64,000 nucleotides of DNA from NCBI GenBank assembly GCA_041686855.1, contig JAWLDA010000007.1, positions 147,817 through 211,816 on the forward strand. Direction: 5' to 3'. Made by a program: the position numbers and the translations under genes. The notes under the pieces were generated by a model that saw only the letters and a program-made list of their open reading frames with translations, had not been told where the DNA came from and did not search any database. The stretch's first letter is position 1. Each line of letters starts with the position of its first letter. This document shows, piece after piece, positions 62,408 to 64,000 of this stretch. This DNA is from JAWLDA01 sp041686855. Lineage in GTDB: Bacteria; Bacillota; Limnochordia; DTU080; RSA5.

Positions 62408-62447
62408 CAAGGGATCCCGGCCGCCAACACGTACCCATGTTGCCTGC

Positions 62448-63800
62448 CTATCGAGTCACTTCCTCCATAGCTGCTTCAAGTCTTGCCTGGCTCACATCTT
62501 GAGCGTTGGAGAGTCCCGGTCCAACGGCGAGATTACCCCGAAGCATCTCGCGCACAGCGGCTTCGTGGTTGTTGATCACATCCGCGATCCCCGGTACAAA
62601 CGTGATCGGCGCGGCCCTGAGCATGGCGTCGTACACCTTGGGAAACTCGGGGTTCATGTCCAAGTAGCGAAGATCCGAATTAAACGCAGCGACCGCCGAC
62701 GCCCGCCCCTGCATCAGCATAAACTCGCCGGCAGTCTCCGGGCGTGTCGTCATCCACCGGTTTAACTCCCAGGCGAGTTCCGGATGCTTGGTCGTGGCAG
62801 GGACGGCGTACATCCAGGTGCCGGAGTGAACTCCACTGTATGGATGCCCTTCCTCCCGTGTAGGTCGAGAGCTCAGGCGAAACTCAAAGTCAGGATCGGT
62901 CTCGTGAATGAATCGGTAGCCCCGACCTCCGGCGAATAGGATCGCGGTCTCTCCTGACACAAAGCGATTGATCTTGGACGCGGAATCCGACAGATCGTAA
63001 CCGCCGACGTCGCTCGGCGACCGATAGAGGGCTTGGCTCAGTTCGAGGAGCCCTTCCACGCTCGCAACACTGGCTTGATTTCCGAGGGTCGCAGTCCGGC
63101 CGTCCTCAGAGACAAGCGACCCACCACCGGCATAGAGCCAAGCGGACATTGGGAAGTCCGAGTATACTCCGGACAACTGGAACGCCGCGCGCTGCACTTC
63201 CCCGGAAGCGTCGTACTGCCGGTACCTTCTGGCGAGGGAGAGTAGGTCATCCCACGTCTCCGGGGGATCATTCACGTCCAGACCCGCCTGTTCGAAGGCG
63301 TTCACGCCATAGAACATCAGCGTGTTTTCGTCGGCGCCGGTACGAGCAGGGAGGCCGTAGATGCGTCCTTCCCACGTCCCGCCTTGGAGGTCAGAGGGGA
63401 TGAAATCGCCTTCGACCAGGTCGGAACGGTTAAAATAGTCGGTGAGGTCGAGGAGCGTGCCTTGCAAGACGGCGGCCGGAACGAATCTTGTGTGAATCAT
63501 GAGAAGGTCGGGAGCCGTGCCGGCAACGTAAGCGACCAGAAATCGCTCAAAGATGTCGCCACAACCGAAGTATGAGATCTCTACGGATGCATCGGCATGC
63601 TCTTGAGTGAAGCCCGATGCGTACCCTGCCAGAGTCTCGTTGCGCCCCTCTCCCCAACACTGCCAAAAGGTAAGATCGGCGGCAGAGGCGGGTCGAGCGC
63701 CTATCGACGTAGCGAGAAGCCCTATGAGAACCAGCGCGGTCAATGTCAACGGAACCATTCGTCGCATTCGCCCGAATCTTCCATATCCTGCGGATGGCAT
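62448..63800 (-). CDS. Extracellular solute-binding protein, family 1 (sugar type)
   Basis: A 450-residue periplasmic binding protein. The signal peptide is long, ending about residue 40 (A-R-P-A-S-A-A), with no lipobox cysteine; the mature part begins D-L-T-F-W-Q-C-W-G-E-G. A G-T-W-M-Y-A-V-P-A-T-T-K-H-P-E-L-A-W block near 330 is typical of family 1. The ATG at 63800 is preceded by GGAGGT with good spacing. It forms an apparent two-gene unit with the FAD oxidoreductase, so it may deliver that enzyme's substrate. No permease follows, and any upstream partner lies beyond the window. Confidence 0.9.
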   Translation of the reverse strand: MPSAGYGRFGRMRRMVPLTLTALVLIGLLATSIGARPASAADLTFWQCWGEGRNETLAGYASGFTQEHADASVEISYFGCGDIFERFLVAYVAGTAPDLLMIHTRFVPAAVLQGTLLDLTDYFNRSDLVEGDFIPSDLQGGTWEGRIYGLPARTGADENTLMFYGVNAFEQAGLDVNDPPETWDDLLSLARRYRQYDASGEVQRAAFQLSGVYSDFPMSAWLYAGGGSLVSEDGRTATLGNQASVASVEGLLELSQALYRSPSDVGGYDLSDSASKINRFVSGETAILFAGGRGYRFIHETDPDFEFRLSSRPTREEGHPYSGVHSGTWMYAVPATTKHPELAWELNRWMTTRPETAGEFMLMQGRASAVAAFNSDLRYLDMNPEFPKVYDAMLRAAPITFVPGIADVINNHEAAVREMLRGNLAVGPGLSNAQDVSQARLEAAMEEVTR

Positions 63801-64000
63801 AAATTACACCTCCATAGTGTTGTTGGCGATAAGCCTACCGGAACACACCCATACCCAACCCTAACGTCAGCCTGGCGCCCCCCCTTTTTCGCCTGACCTT
63901 CCGCACCCTTGGTCGCAGTTACTGATGAGTTTTATGTCCAGTTAGGTGAAGAAGGTCACCCCCCGGTGGCGTGAGGTCGAATGTAGGTGTTTTCGTCAAG
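63801..64000. other. Gene-free window edge
   Basis: The last 200 bp hold no recognisable gene. They should contain the promoter of the binding-protein gene at 63800. Confidence 0.5.

Overview
The window reads as chromosomal DNA of a GC-rich, diderm (outer-membrane-bearing) bacterium with a heterotrophic, catabolic lifestyle. The evidence for a diderm is: six solute-binding proteins that all have ordinary Sec signal peptides and no lipobox cysteine; a 4,950-residue filamentous-haemagglutinin/LktA-type adhesin with an N-terminal two-partner-secretion domain; and a small secreted protein with an outer-membrane-barrel-like C-terminal Phe. A ctaB (heme O synthase) fragment at the left edge suggests aerobic respiration. 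The mix of sulfatases, Gfo/Idh/MocA oxidoreductases, ThuA, DUF3604-like and ROK proteins resembles gene content of Poribacteria, PVC-group or Armatimonadota-like genomes, but no marker gene here fixes the phylum. No rRNA, tRNA, CRISPR array, insertion sequence or phage gene was recognised.

Layout. 1-4070: housekeeping and small genes (ctaB fragment, BaiN-type flavoprotein, small secreted protein, SpoU/TrmH methyltransferase, heptad-repeat coiled-coil protein). 4253-11054 (minus): two overlapping sulfatases, a Gfo/Idh/MocA protein, a PHP/DUF3604-like protein and a ThuA protein, divergent from a plus-strand ROK regulator (11171-12358). 12296-17973: a Gfo gene overlapping ROK tail to tail, a divergent solute-binding protein, a 14-TM MFS exporter and an SDR. 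17974-19231: a 1.26 kb gene-free zone with a 241-bp tandem array of strongly folded repeat units and many shorter tandem duplications. 19232-40405 (minus): a 21-kb run of 16 genes: GGT-like enzyme, GntR, four solute-binding proteins, four Gfo/Idh/MocA proteins, an SDR, a DapA-family aldolase, three sulfatases and a two-domain metallophosphoesterase. 40973-45245 (plus): an operon of MBL-fold hydrolase, class V PLP enzyme, Gfo/Idh/MocA and M20 peptidase. 45266-60118 (minus): the giant adhesin. 60334-63800 (minus): FAD oxidoreductase and a solute-binding protein.

How the genes may work together (inference): five sulfatases would remove sulfate from imported or periplasmic substrates; seven Gfo/Idh/MocA proteins and two SDRs would oxidise, reduce or epimerise the sugars or polyols released; a DapA-family lyase would cleave a keto acid; ROK and GntR regulators sit next to their presumed targets. 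Six sugar-type binding proteins occur without any ABC permease or ATPase in 64 kb, so the import machinery must lie elsewhere or be shared. No glycoside hydrolase, polysaccharide lyase or SusC/D pair is present, so small sulfated solutes are more likely substrates than intact polysaccharides.

Most notable observations: the structured 241-bp repeat array; three Gfo/Idh/MocA paralogues that lack both the usual GxGxxG and the EKP catalytic lysine; the orphan binding proteins interleaved with sulfatases; the giant adhesin without an adjacent TpsB transporter; and a recurrent habit of short tandem duplications in intergenic DNA.
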